A stretch of 64,000 nucleotides of DNA from Lachnospiraceae bacterium (lineage in GTDB: Bacteria > Bacillota > Clostridia > Lachnospirales > Lachnospiraceae), in contig AP025573.1 in assembly GCA_022845895.1 (NCBI GenBank), positions 523,501 to 587,500 on the forward strand, written 5' to 3'. Shown in pieces: positions 16,268 through 24,689 of the stretch. Both the position numbers and the translations under genes were made by a program. Below the pieces are notes generated by a model. The model searched no databases, had not been told where the DNA came from, and saw only the letters and a list, made by a program, of their open reading frames with translations. Numbering within the stretch: the stretch's first letter is position 1; every line of letters starts with the position of its first letter.

Positions 16268-16855
16268 ATGAGAAAATACGAGGAAGAACACTATAAGTAT
16301 GATAATATCAAAGACGCGGTGTATCCGTGGGTTAAGGAGGCGCTTACCGATAATCATGCGCTTAACGGAAAGCATATATCCGAGAAAGATGCTCCGGTCG
16401 TATCTTTTGTCGGCGAGTTGAAAATAATCTTTGTAATTAAACGCGGCGATGATACGTTCGAGGTGTTGAAGGATAATATGCTGCCGCCTGGCTGCGATAT
16501 AGAAGAATTATATCATCTGTCCTGTGAGAATCTGATAAGAGATGTGGAATTTGTAATAGGCAATACGTGGTATGGCGCCTTTGCCATCATCGCAGACGGG
16601 CATCACGAGTGCAGTTCACTCTGTTTTAAGCATATATGGCAGGTATGCGTAGATAAGCTGAAAGACGATATAGTAGTCATGGCACCGACGAAAGACATGG
16701 TCTTATTTGCGGCAGCGGGACAGGAGGAAGTGGTCAGAAAGATGGTTGACCACGGAAGACAGGCGTATGATAGTTCATCAGATAAGATCAGCCAGTCGCT
16801 GCTTCTGTTTTCTAAGGACAGAAAGGAACTGACGGTATATGATAAACGATATTAA
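16268..16855 (+). CDS. DUF1444 (YtpQ-like) protein
   Basis: Cytoplasmic protein of 195 residues resembling the uncharacterised DUF1444 / YtpQ group: an N-terminal half rich in charged residues (EEHYKYDNIKDAVYPWVKEA), a middle part NMLPPGCDIEELYHLSCENL and a C-terminal DIVVMAPTKDMVLFAAAGQ. No catalytic motif is evident and the function is unknown. The ATG at 16268 has AAAGGA in front; a longer reading frame exists upstream but runs through the divergent promoter. It overlaps the following HAD gene by 17 nt, so the two are translated together. Confidence 0.7.
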   Translation: MRKYEEEHYKYDNIKDAVYPWVKEALTDNHALNGKHISEKDAPVVSFVGELKIIFVIKRGDDTFEVLKDNMLPPGCDIEELYHLSCENLIRDVEFVIGNTWYGAFAIIADGHHECSSLCFKHIWQVCVDKLKDDIVVMAPTKDMVLFAAAGQEEVVRKMVDHGRQAYDSSSDKISQSLLLFSKDRKELTVYDKRY

Positions 16856-17666
16856 GATGGTGGCATTTGACCTGGACGGCACGCTGCTGACGACGAAAAA
16901 GGAATTCACAGAACGGGCGAAGGACGCTATAACGAGAGCTGCCGCCCGTGGTGTCGTAATGCTTCCCGCTACGGGAAGGCCGCTGACAGCTATCCCGGAA
17001 GAGATTCTGTATTTTCCGGGAATCAGGTATGCGATAACAGCCAATGGCGGAAGAGTTATGGATACTGTCCGTAATAAAGTGATATTTGAAGAACTTGTCC
17101 CTCCGGAGATTGCGCGAAAAGTATTGGATATTTACGAACATTATGATACACTACGAGAAGTATATTATGACGGAGCGGGATTTGCAGAAGAAAAGATGCT
17201 CGTACGGATTAAAGATTTCTTCGGAATATCAGCAATGGCGGACTATATTCTGTCCACAAGGACGCCGGTTGATGATATCAGAAGAAAATTTGAAACCGAA
17301 GGCAGAGCGGTAGATAAAGTACAGGCTGTATTTGCTGATCTGGCAGATAAGCAAAAAGCGCTCGATGAGCTGAAGGCAGTGGAAGGAATCGAAGTGACCG
17401 GAGCGCTTGTCAATAATATCGAAGTAAGTGTTAAGGGAGTCAATAAGGGCAACGCGCTCTTGCGGCTCGGTGAGATGCTTCATATTAAAAGGGAAGAGAT
17501 TCTGGCGCTTGGTGACGGCGCTAACGATATAGAGATGCTGAAGAAAGCAGGCTTCGGCGTTGCTATGGAGAATAGTTCTGTCGAAGTGAAAAGTGCGGCG
17601 GACTTCGTGACAGTATCAAATGATGAGTACGGCGTTGCCAGGGTAATCGAAGAGTATGTGTTGTAG
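16839..17666 (+). CDS. HAD-superfamily hydrolase, Cof type
   Basis: Phosphatase of the Cof/YidA group (275 residues) acting on small phosphorylated metabolites such as sugar phosphates or flavin precursors. Motif I VAFDLDGTLL at residues 8-17, motif II PATGRP near 47-52, a conserved lysine region near VSVKGVNKGNALLRL at about 190, and motif IV GDGANDIEML near 223 are all present with the type IIB cap in between. Substrate specificity cannot be read from sequence. Its start overlaps the end of the DUF1444 gene. Confidence 0.88.
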   Translation: MINDIKMVAFDLDGTLLTTKKEFTERAKDAITRAAARGVVMLPATGRPLTAIPEEILYFPGIRYAITANGGRVMDTVRNKVIFEELVPPEIARKVLDIYEHYDTLREVYYDGAGFAEEKMLVRIKDFFGISAMADYILSTRTPVDDIRRKFETEGRAVDKVQAVFADLADKQKALDELKAVEGIEVTGALVNNIEVSVKGVNKGNALLRLGEMLHIKREEILALGDGANDIEMLKKAGFGVAMENSSVEVKSAADFVTVSNDEYGVARVIEEYVL

Positions 17667-17752
17667 CCTTATGGCAGGATAGCTGTATAAGATGTGGCGC
17701 AGGGTGCAGAAAGCGACTGCAGATACACTGTGGATTAAGAAGGGAGAAAAGG

Positions 17753-18580
17753 ATGTTAGATATTATTAAAGTTATTATTCTGGGGATTGTAGAAGGAATC
17801 ACGGAATGGCTGCCGGTCAGCAGTACGGGGCATTTGATACTTGTAGGGGATGTGCTGAAGCCGGGCATGTCGGACGGGTTTATGGAGATGTTCAACGTGG
17901 TTATCCAGCTCGGGGCTATCATGGCGGTTGTCGTACTTTATTTTCACAAGCTGAATCCATTTTCTCCACGCAAGTCGAGGAAGCAGAAGATGCTCACATG
18001 GCAGATGTGGATTAAAGTGGTAATCGCTTCTGTTCCGGCCGGGATTATCGGCATACTGTTTAATGATATTCTTGACGAACTGTTCTATAAACCATTGCCG
18101 GTAGCGGTCATGCTCATCCTGTACGGCGTGCTGTTTATCATAATCGAGAACCGTAATGCCCACAGGAAACCGAGCATAAGCCGGATATCCGACCTCACGG
18201 TACCGATGCTGCTGTGGATAGGGTTCTTCCAGATGCTTGCGCTGATTCCGGGGACGTCCAGATCGGGCGCGACCATCGTCGGCGCGCTGATTATCGGAGT
18301 TTCAAGAGAGATTGCGGCGGAATTCACCTTCTTCCTCGCGATACCTGCGATGTTTGGGGCAAGCCTCATAAAGCTCATCAAGTTCGGCTTCCACTTTACA
18401 GGTGCGGAATTCGGCCTGCTCATGCTAGGCTGCATCGTATCATTCGGCCTGTCCATCGTGGCGATTCGTTTCCTGATGGGCTACATCAAGAAACACGACT
18501 TCAAAATATTCGGATGGTACCGGATCGTGCTGGGCGGGATAATAGTCATATCGGCTGCGGTGCAGATTTTCCTCAAATAA
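17753..18580 (+). CDS. uppP: Undecaprenyl-diphosphatase
   Basis: Membrane pyrophosphatase (275 residues, about seven to eight membrane segments) that recycles undecaprenyl pyrophosphate to the phosphate form for peptidoglycan and teichoic acid synthesis; overexpression gives bacitracin resistance. Signature motifs EGITEWLPVSSTGHLIL at about 16-32 and PGTSRSGATIV near 166-176 hold the catalytic residues. AAGGGAGAAAAGG precedes the ATG. Four bases after its stop the first giant palindromic element begins, so its transcript probably ends inside that element. Confidence 0.96.
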   Translation: MLDIIKVIILGIVEGITEWLPVSSTGHLILVGDVLKPGMSDGFMEMFNVVIQLGAIMAVVVLYFHKLNPFSPRKSRKQKMLTWQMWIKVVIASVPAGIIGILFNDILDELFYKPLPVAVMLILYGVLFIIIENRNAHRKPSISRISDLTVPMLLWIGFFQMLALIPGTSRSGATIVGALIIGVSREIAAEFTFFLAIPAMFGASLIKLIKFGFHFTGAEFGLLMLGCIVSFGLSIVAIRFLMGYIKKHDFKIFGWYRIVLGGIIVISAAVQIFLK

Positions 18581-18584
18581 ATGG

Positions 18585-19402
18585 GAGTTTAGTGAAGTGG
18601 ACGCCGCTGGGGAGGTATGGGGCAGATGCTCCGATGCGTCCGGGAACTGCGACTATCACACAGATTCCTAAGCCTGTGGAATGTTCGCCGATGGCGGCTC
18701 TCACCCCACAAGCCAAGGAATCTGGTGAGGATTCTTAAGTCCCTCCCGCTTAGACCTGCGCATCTGTCCCATACCTCCCCCTCGGCTATCTACTTTACTG
18801 GCACGGGCGAGGGCGGCTGTGTGACACTACTGGCTGATGGAAGTGCTTTGTTTGTGTAAGTATAGAGATAGAGGGCTAAGCAAGCTAAGCCCTTTGCCGA
18901 AGAGAAATCCTAATATAAGAAGAGCCGGAATCAGGTACGGGGATGTGTATGAGATGACATCCCCTGCCTGGTTCCGGCTCTTCTTGCAGTAATGGCGTGT
19001 ACGCCTCGCTGCAAATGCTTGACAACGAACATATTCGCCAGCCTGATTCATCTGGACTAGCAAAACTCTTATCATTCATCTGCTCTATGTGTTATTCACA
19101 TTAAGCTTGCGATGTTTTATCACTCAACTGTCGCAGCCAGCGGCCATCCGCTGGCCAGTAACGTCACACATCCGCACTCGCCCTTGTTAAATGAAGTAGA
19201 TAGCGGGCGGGGAGCCGGGTGGGAGATGCGCAGGTGTAAGCGGAAGAGGCGGAGAATCCTTTCCGTAGCCCTTATCCTGCGGGATGTAAGCCGCTGTCGG
19301 CGCGCATTCCGGAGGGGTAGGGATACGTGAAATAGTCAGAGCCTCGTACGCATCGGAGCAGATGCCACCCGGCTCCCAGTCCGCAGCCACTTCACTAAAC
19401 TC
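18585..19402. repeat. Giant palindromic element, copy 1 (two inverted ~200-nt modules)
   Basis: An 818-bp gene-free element with perfect 16-bp ends GAGTTTAGTGAAGTGG (18585-18600) and its complement (19387-19402). Left module: outer stem 18603-18629 with 18760-18786, inner stem CAGATTCCT (18661-18669) with AGGAATCTG (18716-18724). Right module, inverted: outer stem GGGAGCCGGGTGG (19210-19222) with its complement (19365-19377), inner stem CGTAGCCCT (19264-19272) with AGGGATACG (19319-19327). A central hairpin lies at 18917-18985. The two modules are recognisably homologous when one is reverse-complemented. A second copy is at 48455-49269. Open reading frames inside are not conserved between copies in length and are not called. 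Confidence 0.9.
18917..18985. terminator. Central hairpin of palindromic element copy 1
   Basis: Long stem from AAGAAGAGCCGGAA (18917-18930) with its perfect complement (18972-18985), continued inward by CAGG and GGGGATGT with CCTG and ACATCCCC around a 10-nt loop. It is the symmetry centre of the element and could terminate transcription from either side; flanking A and T runs are short. Confidence 0.65.
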
Positions 19403-19513
19403 ACAATTCATTGCAGATTCTACTTGTTTTTCCCGGAAAACATGATAAAATATGTACTAGACTTGTATTTTTATGCAGAATAATTTATCAATTAGATTTG
19501 GAGGAATACTATT

Positions 19514-20293
19514 ATGAAAATCAAGAAATTAATGAGCGTACTGCTGGTTGGAGCTTGTGTCGTCTCCCTGGCCGCATGTGGTTCCAAGAAGGATGAGAAA
19601 AGTGACGATGGTGATAAGGAATCCAAAGACACGCTGGTAATGGCAACGAACGCGGAGTTCCCGCCATATGAGTTCCGCGACGGAGACAAAATCGTCGGAA
19701 TCGATGCAGAGGTCGCACAGGCTATCGCTGATAAGCTTGGAATGGAGCTGAAGATTGAAGATATGGCGTTTGACTCTATCATTCCAGCCGTTACAAGCGG
19801 AAAAGCTGACTTTGGCGCAGCCGGGCTTACCGTGACAGAGGACCGTAAAAAGAATGTCGACTTTACAGATACTTATGCAAAGGCAACCCAGGTAATCATG
19901 GTAAAGGAAGACAGCGACGTGGCAGGGCCGGACGATTTGGAAGGCAAGAAGATAGGTGTACAGCTTGGAACGACAGGCGATATGTATGCCGGCGACATCA
20001 AAGATGCAGAAGTGGAACGTTACAATAAAGGATTCGAGGCGGTCCAGGCCGTACAGCAGGGCAAGATTGACGCGGTAGTCATCGATGGCGAGCCAGCCAA
20101 AGAATTTGTAAAACAGGCGGAAGGGATTAAGATTCTGGACGAAGCGTTTACAGAGGAAGAGTATGCGCTTGCAGTAGATAAAGGAAATGACGATCTGCTC
20201 AAGAAGATCAATGACGCGCTGAATGAGCTGAAAGAAAATGGCAAGCTGGACGAAATCGTAGATAAATACATCAATGCAGATGATGCAGAATAA
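19514..20293 (+). CDS. Polar amino acid ABC transporter, substrate-binding lipoprotein
   Basis: Extracytoplasmic binding protein (259 residues) with a lipoprotein signal (MKIKKLMSVLLVGACVVSL, lipobox LAAC, cysteine about residue 22). The mature part is the SBP_bac_3 fold typical of glutamine, cystine or basic amino acid receptors: ATNAEFPPYEFRDGDKIVGI near 44, AGLTVTEDRKKNVDFTDTY near 107 and GKIDAVVIDGEPAK near 180. The ligand cannot be fixed. It is the first gene of a three-gene transporter operon; a possible promoter TTGTTT-16-TAAAAT lies around 19425-19452, behind the palindromic element. Confidence 0.9.
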   Translation: MKIKKLMSVLLVGACVVSLAACGSKKDEKSDDGDKESKDTLVMATNAEFPPYEFRDGDKIVGIDAEVAQAIADKLGMELKIEDMAFDSIIPAVTSGKADFGAAGLTVTEDRKKNVDFTDTYAKATQVIMVKEDSDVAGPDDLEGKKIGVQLGTTGDMYAGDIKDAEVERYNKGFEAVQAVQQGKIDAVVIDGEPAKEFVKQAEGIKILDEAFTEEEYALAVDKGNDDLLKKINDALNELKENGKLDEIVDKYINADDAE

Positions 20294-20312
20294 AGAGATA
20301 AGGATGTAGGGT

Positions 20313-21005
20313 ATGTTACAGACATGGCAGGATAAATTCGTTGCAAATTTTATAGAAGAGAACCGCTGGAAATATCTGCTGGACGGTCTGAAGGTCACGC
20401 TTCAGATCACGTTTTTTGCTGTGCTCATCGGTATTGCGCTAGGGTTCCTTGTGGCAATCGTGCGCTCCACTTACGACAGGACAGGAAAGCTCAAGATTCT
20501 GAATCTGCTGTGCAAGCTGTACCTGACGGTTATACGTGGGACTCCTGTCGTCGTTCAGCTGCTTATCATATACTTTGTCATATTCGGAAGCACGGATGTC
20601 GACAAAGTGTTCGTGGCGGTTCTGGCGTTCGGCATCAATTCGGGAGCTTACGTGGCGGAAATATTCCGCTCTGGTATCATGTCCATCGACAACGGGCAGT
20701 TTGAAGCGGGGCGGAGCCTGGGATTCAATTACGTCCAGACGATGATACATATTATAATGCCGCAGGCATTCAAGAATGTACTGCCTGCGCTTGGAAATGA
20801 ATTTATCGTGCTCCTGAAAGAGACATCCGTATCCGGCTATATTGCCATGCAGGATTTGACGAAGGGCGGAGATATCATAAGGAGCCAGACATTTGATGCT
20901 TTTATGCCCCTCATCGGCGTCGCCCTTATCTACCTGGCCATGGTATTGATATTTACAAAGCTTGTAAATATGCTGGAAAGGAGGTTGAGGAGCAGTGACC
21001 ATTAA
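20313..21005 (+). CDS. Polar amino acid ABC transporter, permease
   Basis: Inner-membrane permease (230 residues) of the HisM/GlnP type, with about five membrane segments. After a short cytosolic N-terminus come [20 protein letters not shown] and the EAA motif region [13 protein letters not shown] [22 protein letters not shown] (residues about 130-150, described by its EAGRSLG core), the docking site for the ATPase. It overlaps the ATPase gene by 11 nt. Works with the binding protein before it and the ATPase after it. Confidence 0.93.
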   Translation: MLQTWQDKFVANFIEENRWKYLLDGLKVTLQITFFAVLIGIALGFLVAIVRSTYDRTGKLKILNLLCKLYLTVIRGTPVVVQLLIIYFVIFGSTDVDKVFVAVLAFGINSGAYVAEIFRSGIMSIDNGQFEAGRSLGFNYVQTMIHIIMPQAFKNVLPALGNEFIVLLKETSVSGYIAMQDLTKGGDIIRSQTFDAFMPLIGVALIYLAMVLIFTKLVNMLERRLRSSDH

Positions 21006-21738
21006 CGGAGAGACATTAATCAAAGTAGAAGAACTGCATAAAATATTTGGGGAGCTGCATGCACTTGACGGAGTATCCGAAGAAATACGCAAAGGGGAAG
21101 TGGTCGTTGTCGTAGGACCGTCAGGATCCGGCAAGTCTACCTTCCTGCGTTCCCTCAACCTGCTGGAAGTGCCGTCCAGAGGACATGTATACTTTGAAGG
21201 TACCGATATTACCGGCAGGAATGTGGATATCAACAAGCACCGCCAGAAGATGGGGATGGTATTCCAGCATTTTAACCTGTTCCCCCACAAGACGATACTG
21301 CAGAATATTACGCTTGCGCCTGTCAAGCTGCTGAAGAAGAGCAAGGAAGAGGCAGAAGAGAAAGCCATGGATCTGCTCAGGCTTGTAGGGCTGGAGGAGA
21401 AAGCGAACGCGTATCCTTCGCAGCTGTCAGGAGGACAGAAGCAGAGGATTGCTATCATACGTTCTCTGGCGATGGATCCTGAAGTGATGCTTTTTGATGA
21501 ACCGACATCTGCCCTTGACCCTGAGATGGTAGGGGAAGTGCTGGAACTTATGAAGCAGCTTGCCCAGGATGGCATGACAATGGTCGTGGTGACCCATGAG
21601 ATGGGATTCGCCAAGGAAGTGGCGACCCGGGTCATCTTTATGGATGAAGGACAGATAAAGGAACAGGCAAGTCCGGCAGAGTTCTTCGGAAACCCGAAAG
21701 AACCAAGGCTTCAGGAGTTCCTATCGAAGATATTATAA
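20995..21738 (+). CDS. Polar amino acid ABC transporter, ATP-binding protein
   Basis: ATPase (247 residues) of the GlnQ/HisP group. Walker [10 protein letters not shown] near 39-47, Q-loop FQHFNLFPH, signature [11 protein letters not shown] near 141, Walker [15 protein letters not shown] near 164 and the switch histidine in VVTHEMGFA near 201. Start codon is GTG at 20995, overlapping the permease gene. Completes an SBP-permease-ATPase importer; a homodimer of the permease is expected since only one is encoded. Confidence 0.95.
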   Translation: MTINGETLIKVEELHKIFGELHALDGVSEEIRKGEVVVVVGPSGSGKSTFLRSLNLLEVPSRGHVYFEGTDITGRNVDINKHRQKMGMVFQHFNLFPHKTILQNITLAPVKLLKKSKEEAEEKAMDLLRLVGLEEKANAYPSQLSGGQKQRIAIIRSLAMDPEVMLFDEPTSALDPEMVGEVLELMKQLAQDGMTMVVVTHEMGFAKEVATRVIFMDEGQIKEQASPAEFFGNPKEPRLQEFLSKIL

Positions 21739-21818
21739 AATCAGATGAATAACTAAAGTAATGAAGTCAAATATACCACCTGTGAAAGAGATTTGATATG
21801 GCACTATGATAAATATGG

Positions 21819-21875
21819 AAAACCGTAGGTATATGCAATTCACTTTTCGTGATGCATAAAATCTACGGTTTTTCA
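21819..21875. terminator. Terminator after the amino acid transporter operon
   Basis: Stem AAAACCGTAG (21819-21828) with CTACGGTTTT (21863-21872), with an inner TATGCA/TGCATA pairing. A runs at the left and T runs at the right make it usable in both directions, for the transporter and for the minus-strand membrane protein gene. Confidence 0.75.
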
Positions 21876-21918
21876 CTGCTAGATTTGTAGGCCTCCAGAC
21901 GTCAAACTCTGAGGATTG

Positions 21919-22341
21919 TTATTTTTCCTCCTGTTTTTTAAACGCTATAAAATTGATTCCAAATTTTATTCCAGCAAGTAGTAAAGATGTTCCTAATCCT
22001 GTGTAAAATACAGCTATAGCTACTTCTGGCATTAAACCATAAGATCTTATAACAATTCCGAATGTTATCATCATAGCCATAATAAAGAATGACCTAATAT
22101 CAAAAAAATTCCAAAAATATTGTTTTTCATTTAAGTACTCTGTTATTCGCTTTGTATGTTTTGTTACCAGTTTGTTAAATACGAAAAACCAAAACATAAA
22201 GAATATGATACTGGTGAGTGCTATATTCATAATCGAGAAATAGCTTATATATGCAAGAAAGCCAATTTTAGAAATATTAAAACCAGCAGCCATCCAAACC
22301 AGACTTGCAATAAGTAGTAACGTTTTTCTTTTTACTTTAAT
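21919..22341 (-). CDS. Small four-helix membrane protein, unknown function
   Basis: Hydrophobic protein of about 140 residues with four probable membrane segments (around TLLLIASLVWMAAGF, IALTSIIFFMFWFFVF, FFIMAMMITFGIVI and VAIAVFYTGLGTSLLL). No family recognised. The only upstream ATG in frame (22375-22377) lies inside an operator and has no ribosome binding site. GGAGG at 22353-22349 stands 7 nt before an in-frame ATT at 22341, followed by KVKRKTLLL, so translation may begin at this rare start codon; a later start cannot be excluded. Expression is controlled by a promoter and two identical operators at 22363-22528. Confidence 0.6.
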   Translation of the reverse strand: MKVKRKTLLLIASLVWMAAGFNISKIGFLAYISYFSIMNIALTSIIFFMFWFFVFNKLVTKHTKRITEYLNEKQYFWNFFDIRSFFIMAMMITFGIVIRSYGLMPEVAIAVFYTGLGTSLLLAGIKFGINFIAFKKQEEK

Positions 22342-22362
22342 ATTTACACCTCCCTGTCTGTT

Positions 22363-22377
22363 ATGAACAAAGTTCAT
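22363..22377. promoter_or_regulatory. Operator copy 1, ATGAAC-N3-GTTCAT
   Basis: ATGAACAAAGTTCAT, a 6-3-6 inverted repeat in the 5' untranslated region of the minus-strand membrane gene. The same motif recurs at 22479-22493, which makes a dedicated repressor likely; its gene is not in the immediate surroundings. Confidence 0.6.
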
Positions 22378-22478
22378 TTTGTTGTTTAATTTTTCCCACT
22401 TTAAAACAGTCGTTTTTATTTATCTCAAGAATTTTATCTTTTTATACTACCGTACTATTTATACATCACTTCTGCAAT

Positions 22479-22493
22479 ATGAACATTGTTCAT
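22479..22493. promoter_or_regulatory. Operator copy 2, ATGAAC-N3-GTTCAT
   Basis: ATGAACATTGTTCAT, identical half-sites to the copy at 22363-22377, lying 7 nt downstream of the -10 box of the minus-strand promoter, a classical position for repression of transcription start. Confidence 0.65.
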
Positions 22494-22499
22494 GTTTAG

Positions 22500-22528
22500 A
22501 TGTTATATCTTTTAATCCAATTTGTCAA
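22500..22528 (-). promoter_or_regulatory. Promoter of the small membrane protein gene
   Basis: On the minus strand, TTGACA (22528-22523), 17-nt spacer, TAACAT (22505-22500). The operator at 22479-22493 covers the expected transcription start. Confidence 0.7.
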
Positions 22529-22649
22529 TAGTTACTTCAGAAACTGAATATTAAGATCTCTCCATTACCTGTGTACGCTTAACTCGAGCATATATCATTT
22601 TTAAACACGATAGTAACTGTACACCAATGACAACTACTGCCTATTAACC

Positions 22650-22775
22650 AGTTCCAATGAGGTCGCACTGAACCGGTCCGGGGTCAATGTCAAGAAATAT
22701 AAGGTTCTGGTACTTACCTTGTGTGGCCTGCGCGCGCGGATAGCAGGCATGATTGTAACAGCAAGACTCAATTGT
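22650..22775 (+). pseudogene. Fragment of a sugar (ribose-type) ABC permease
   Basis: In plus frame the sequence reads SSNEVALNRSGVNVKKY, then KVLVLTLCGLRARIAGMIVT and ARLNC. This closely follows the cytosolic loop and following helix of RbsC-type permeases (pattern G-x-N-E-x-A-A-x-x-S-G-I-N-V-K). It begins and ends abruptly, with no start or domain context, so it is a remnant of a lost transporter. After it, the frame continues with unrelated residues to a stop near 22857. A minus-strand frame over the same bases is not considered real. Confidence 0.6.
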
Positions 22776-22949
22776 ATCAGCGATGAAAAGCTGATGTGGA
22801 TATGGCCCCATGACGATGCCGCGATTGTCTTCCATATACTTCGGGAGATAAATTAAGAGAGTCTTTTGCCTGGATTCATAGAAAGCCTCTATAAAGACAT
22901 TAGGATTATCAATTAGGACGTGAAAATTATCTGTGTTATCATATAAGCA

Positions 22950-23074
22950 GTAACGTATATAGTGATGCTGCGGCATTGAAAAGGGAATCTGGTGTGAATC
23001 CAGGACAGCCCGCTGAGATTCTTTTTGGTGGGGAAAGGACAGCGGCTGTGCTGTCCTTTCTCTGCCGTTTTTTT
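22950..23074 (+). promoter_or_regulatory. Cobalamin riboswitch with terminator
   Basis: The conserved cobalamin core is seen at 22980-23012 as AAAAGGGAA, then CTGGTGTGAATCCAGGACAG and CCCGC. It is followed by a 17-bp terminator stem (23027-23043 with 23050-23066, some G-U pairs) and a T7 run at 23068-23074. The 5' boundary is approximate. It stands 70 nt before the corrinoid-protein gene, fitting B12-dependent control of a B12-using methyltransfer system. The short peripheral part suggests a compact variant of the class. Confidence 0.85.
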
Positions 23075-23143
23075 GCATAGGATATTCCTTCGGCCGCTTA
23101 TGCACGTGTTCTATATTCTAATTTGCGAAACAGGAGGAACGAG

Positions 23144-23791
23144 ATGGAGACGAAAGAAGCATTGCTGAAAAAGCTGTCGGACTGTGTGTTTGACATGGAA
23201 GATGAAGAAGTGGTGGATGTAGTAAAGGAGTATATCGCGTGCGGCTATGACCCTGAGGAGGGGATGCTAAGAGGCCTTGTGGATGGGATGAAACGGGCCA
23301 GCGGGCTGTACGAAGAGGGCGAGTATTTCGTTCCGGAGCTCATCGTATGCTCTGACGCCATGTATGCAGGAATTGAGGAATTCCAGAAATATCTGCTAGA
23401 TTCTGAGCATACGAGTATCGGAAAGGTGGCCATCGGAGTGGTGGAAGGGGACACCCACGATATCGGGAAAAATCTTGTGAAGATTATGATGGAGACTGGC
23501 GGATTTGATGTCTGTGACCTCGGACGTGACGTGCCTCTCGACAAATTTGTCGACTATGTAAAAGAAAATGACGTGGACATACTGTGCATGTCCTCCCTCA
23601 TGACCACTACGATGCCGGGAATGGGGATTGTCATTGATAAGCTGAAAGAAGCCGGACTGCGCGGCAAAGTAAAGATAATGGTAGGAGGCGCCCCGGTATC
23701 CCCTGCATTTGCTAAGAAGATAGGCGCAGACGGCTACACCGGCAGCGCCATAGAAGCGGCAGAATATGCAAAAAGCCTGGTTGATGCATAA
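23144..23791 (+). CDS. Corrinoid (B12-binding) methyltransferase shuttle protein
   Basis: Protein of 215 residues of the MtaC/MtbC/MttC group that carries a methyl group on a corrinoid between two methyltransferases. N-terminal helical cap (residues about 1-85, with LSDCVFDMEDEEVVDVVKEY), then the B12-binding Rossmann domain with the lower-ligand motif EGDTHDIGKN near 105-114 and SSLMTTTMPGM near 155 and GGAPVSPAFAKKIGADGY near 188. Start at 23144 because GGAGG (23133-23137) precedes it; an earlier in-frame ATG at 23123 lacks one. First gene after the cobalamin riboswitch. Confidence 0.93.
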   Translation: METKEALLKKLSDCVFDMEDEEVVDVVKEYIACGYDPEEGMLRGLVDGMKRASGLYEEGEYFVPELIVCSDAMYAGIEEFQKYLLDSEHTSIGKVAIGVVEGDTHDIGKNLVKIMMETGGFDVCDLGRDVPLDKFVDYVKENDVDILCMSSLMTTTMPGMGIVIDKLKEAGLRGKVKIMVGGAPVSPAFAKKIGADGYTGSAIEAAEYAKSLVDA

Positions 23792-23804
23792 GGGGGGAGC
23801 AGCC

Positions 23805-24677
23805 ATGATGGCTGAGATAAAAGATTTTCATTGTACGTACGACAACTCCGCTGGCATCAATGAAGAGGTGACGAGCAATCTTAACTTACAGTTTCCCGAC
23901 GCATATATGCACTGGGAGACGATGGCCGCCCTTTCAAAGGCGCTGAAGGTGCACGACGGGTCATCCTTCTGCGGGCTGCCCTTCTGCCATACGGTTGAGG
24001 CCGAAGCGATGGGCGGCATCATCAATTATGGGAATGAAAAGACGGGCCCAAGGGCCAAAGCATATATCTGTACGGCTCCGGAAGAGCTGCTAGAGCTGCC
24101 GGAGATGGACTTCCGGAAAGGAAGGATTCATGAAGTGCTCCTTGCCTGTCAGGCGCTTAGAAGGGAAGGCGAACATGTAGTGCTCCAGGTGTCCGGGCCA
24201 TTTACCATTCTGAATGTACTGATCGATGCGAAATATGTATTCAAGGCTATGCGCAAAAAGCCAGATCTGATGAAAGACGTATTCTGGAAGTTTGGGGAAG
24301 AGATTCTGCGTTTTATGGAAGAAGCCAGGAAGTATGGGGTGGATATGATCAGCTATGCAGATTCTTCCGGAGGGCTTAGTATCCTTGGCCCGAAGATGGC
24401 AGAGCAGGTAGTGGAAGACTTTACCTATGAATTTCTGAAAAGAGTCGAGGAGAGGATGGAAGGCGAGACGCTCGTACTTCTATGTCCAAAGACTACATTT
24501 GCTCTTCTCGGGACAAAGAAGGCAGAGCTTTTGGATGCACGATTGTCCGGACCGTCAGATTATGGCGACGCCTGTATCGAGATGGTCGGCAAAACAGCAT
24601 TTGTAGGGCAGATGTGTATCAAAAATATACACTATAAGCTGGAGAATGCAGTCATAAAGACGGTGAAGCTAATGTAA
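23805..24677 (+). CDS. MtaA/UroD-family corrinoid methyltransferase
   Basis: Member of the uroporphyrinogen decarboxylase fold family (about 290 residues) that in methyl-transfer systems moves the methyl group between the corrinoid protein and coenzyme M or tetrahydrofolate. Visible are FPDAYMHWETMAALSKAL near the start, SFCGLPFCHTVEAEAMGG (a cysteine-histidine zinc-site candidate) and LVLLCPKTTFALLGTKKAEL towards the end. The paired ATGs at 23805 and 23808 follow GGGGGGAG; 23805 is used. It starts 13 nt after the corrinoid protein gene and is followed by a decayed gene and the activator. The methyl donor is unknown. Confidence 0.85.
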   Translation: MMAEIKDFHCTYDNSAGINEEVTSNLNLQFPDAYMHWETMAALSKALKVHDGSSFCGLPFCHTVEAEAMGGIINYGNEKTGPRAKAYICTAPEELLELPEMDFRKGRIHEVLLACQALRREGEHVVLQVSGPFTILNVLIDAKYVFKAMRKKPDLMKDVFWKFGEEILRFMEEARKYGVDMISYADSSGGLSILGPKMAEQVVEDFTYEFLKRVEERMEGETLVLLCPKTTFALLGTKKAELLDARLSGPSDYGDACIEMVGKTAFVGQMCIKNIHYKLENAVIKTVKLM

Positions 24678-24689
24678 AGGAGAGGACAG

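Noticed and set aside
18585..19402. Insertion sequence or MITE with a nearby transposase
   Set aside because: No transposase and no evident target duplication were found, and the internal two-module structure is not that of a simple MITE, although a mobile origin remains possible.
22644..23105. Minus-strand open frame of 153 codons across the cobalamin riboswitch
   Set aside because: It is antisense to the riboswitch and its terminator and to the permease remnant, with no recognisable domain.
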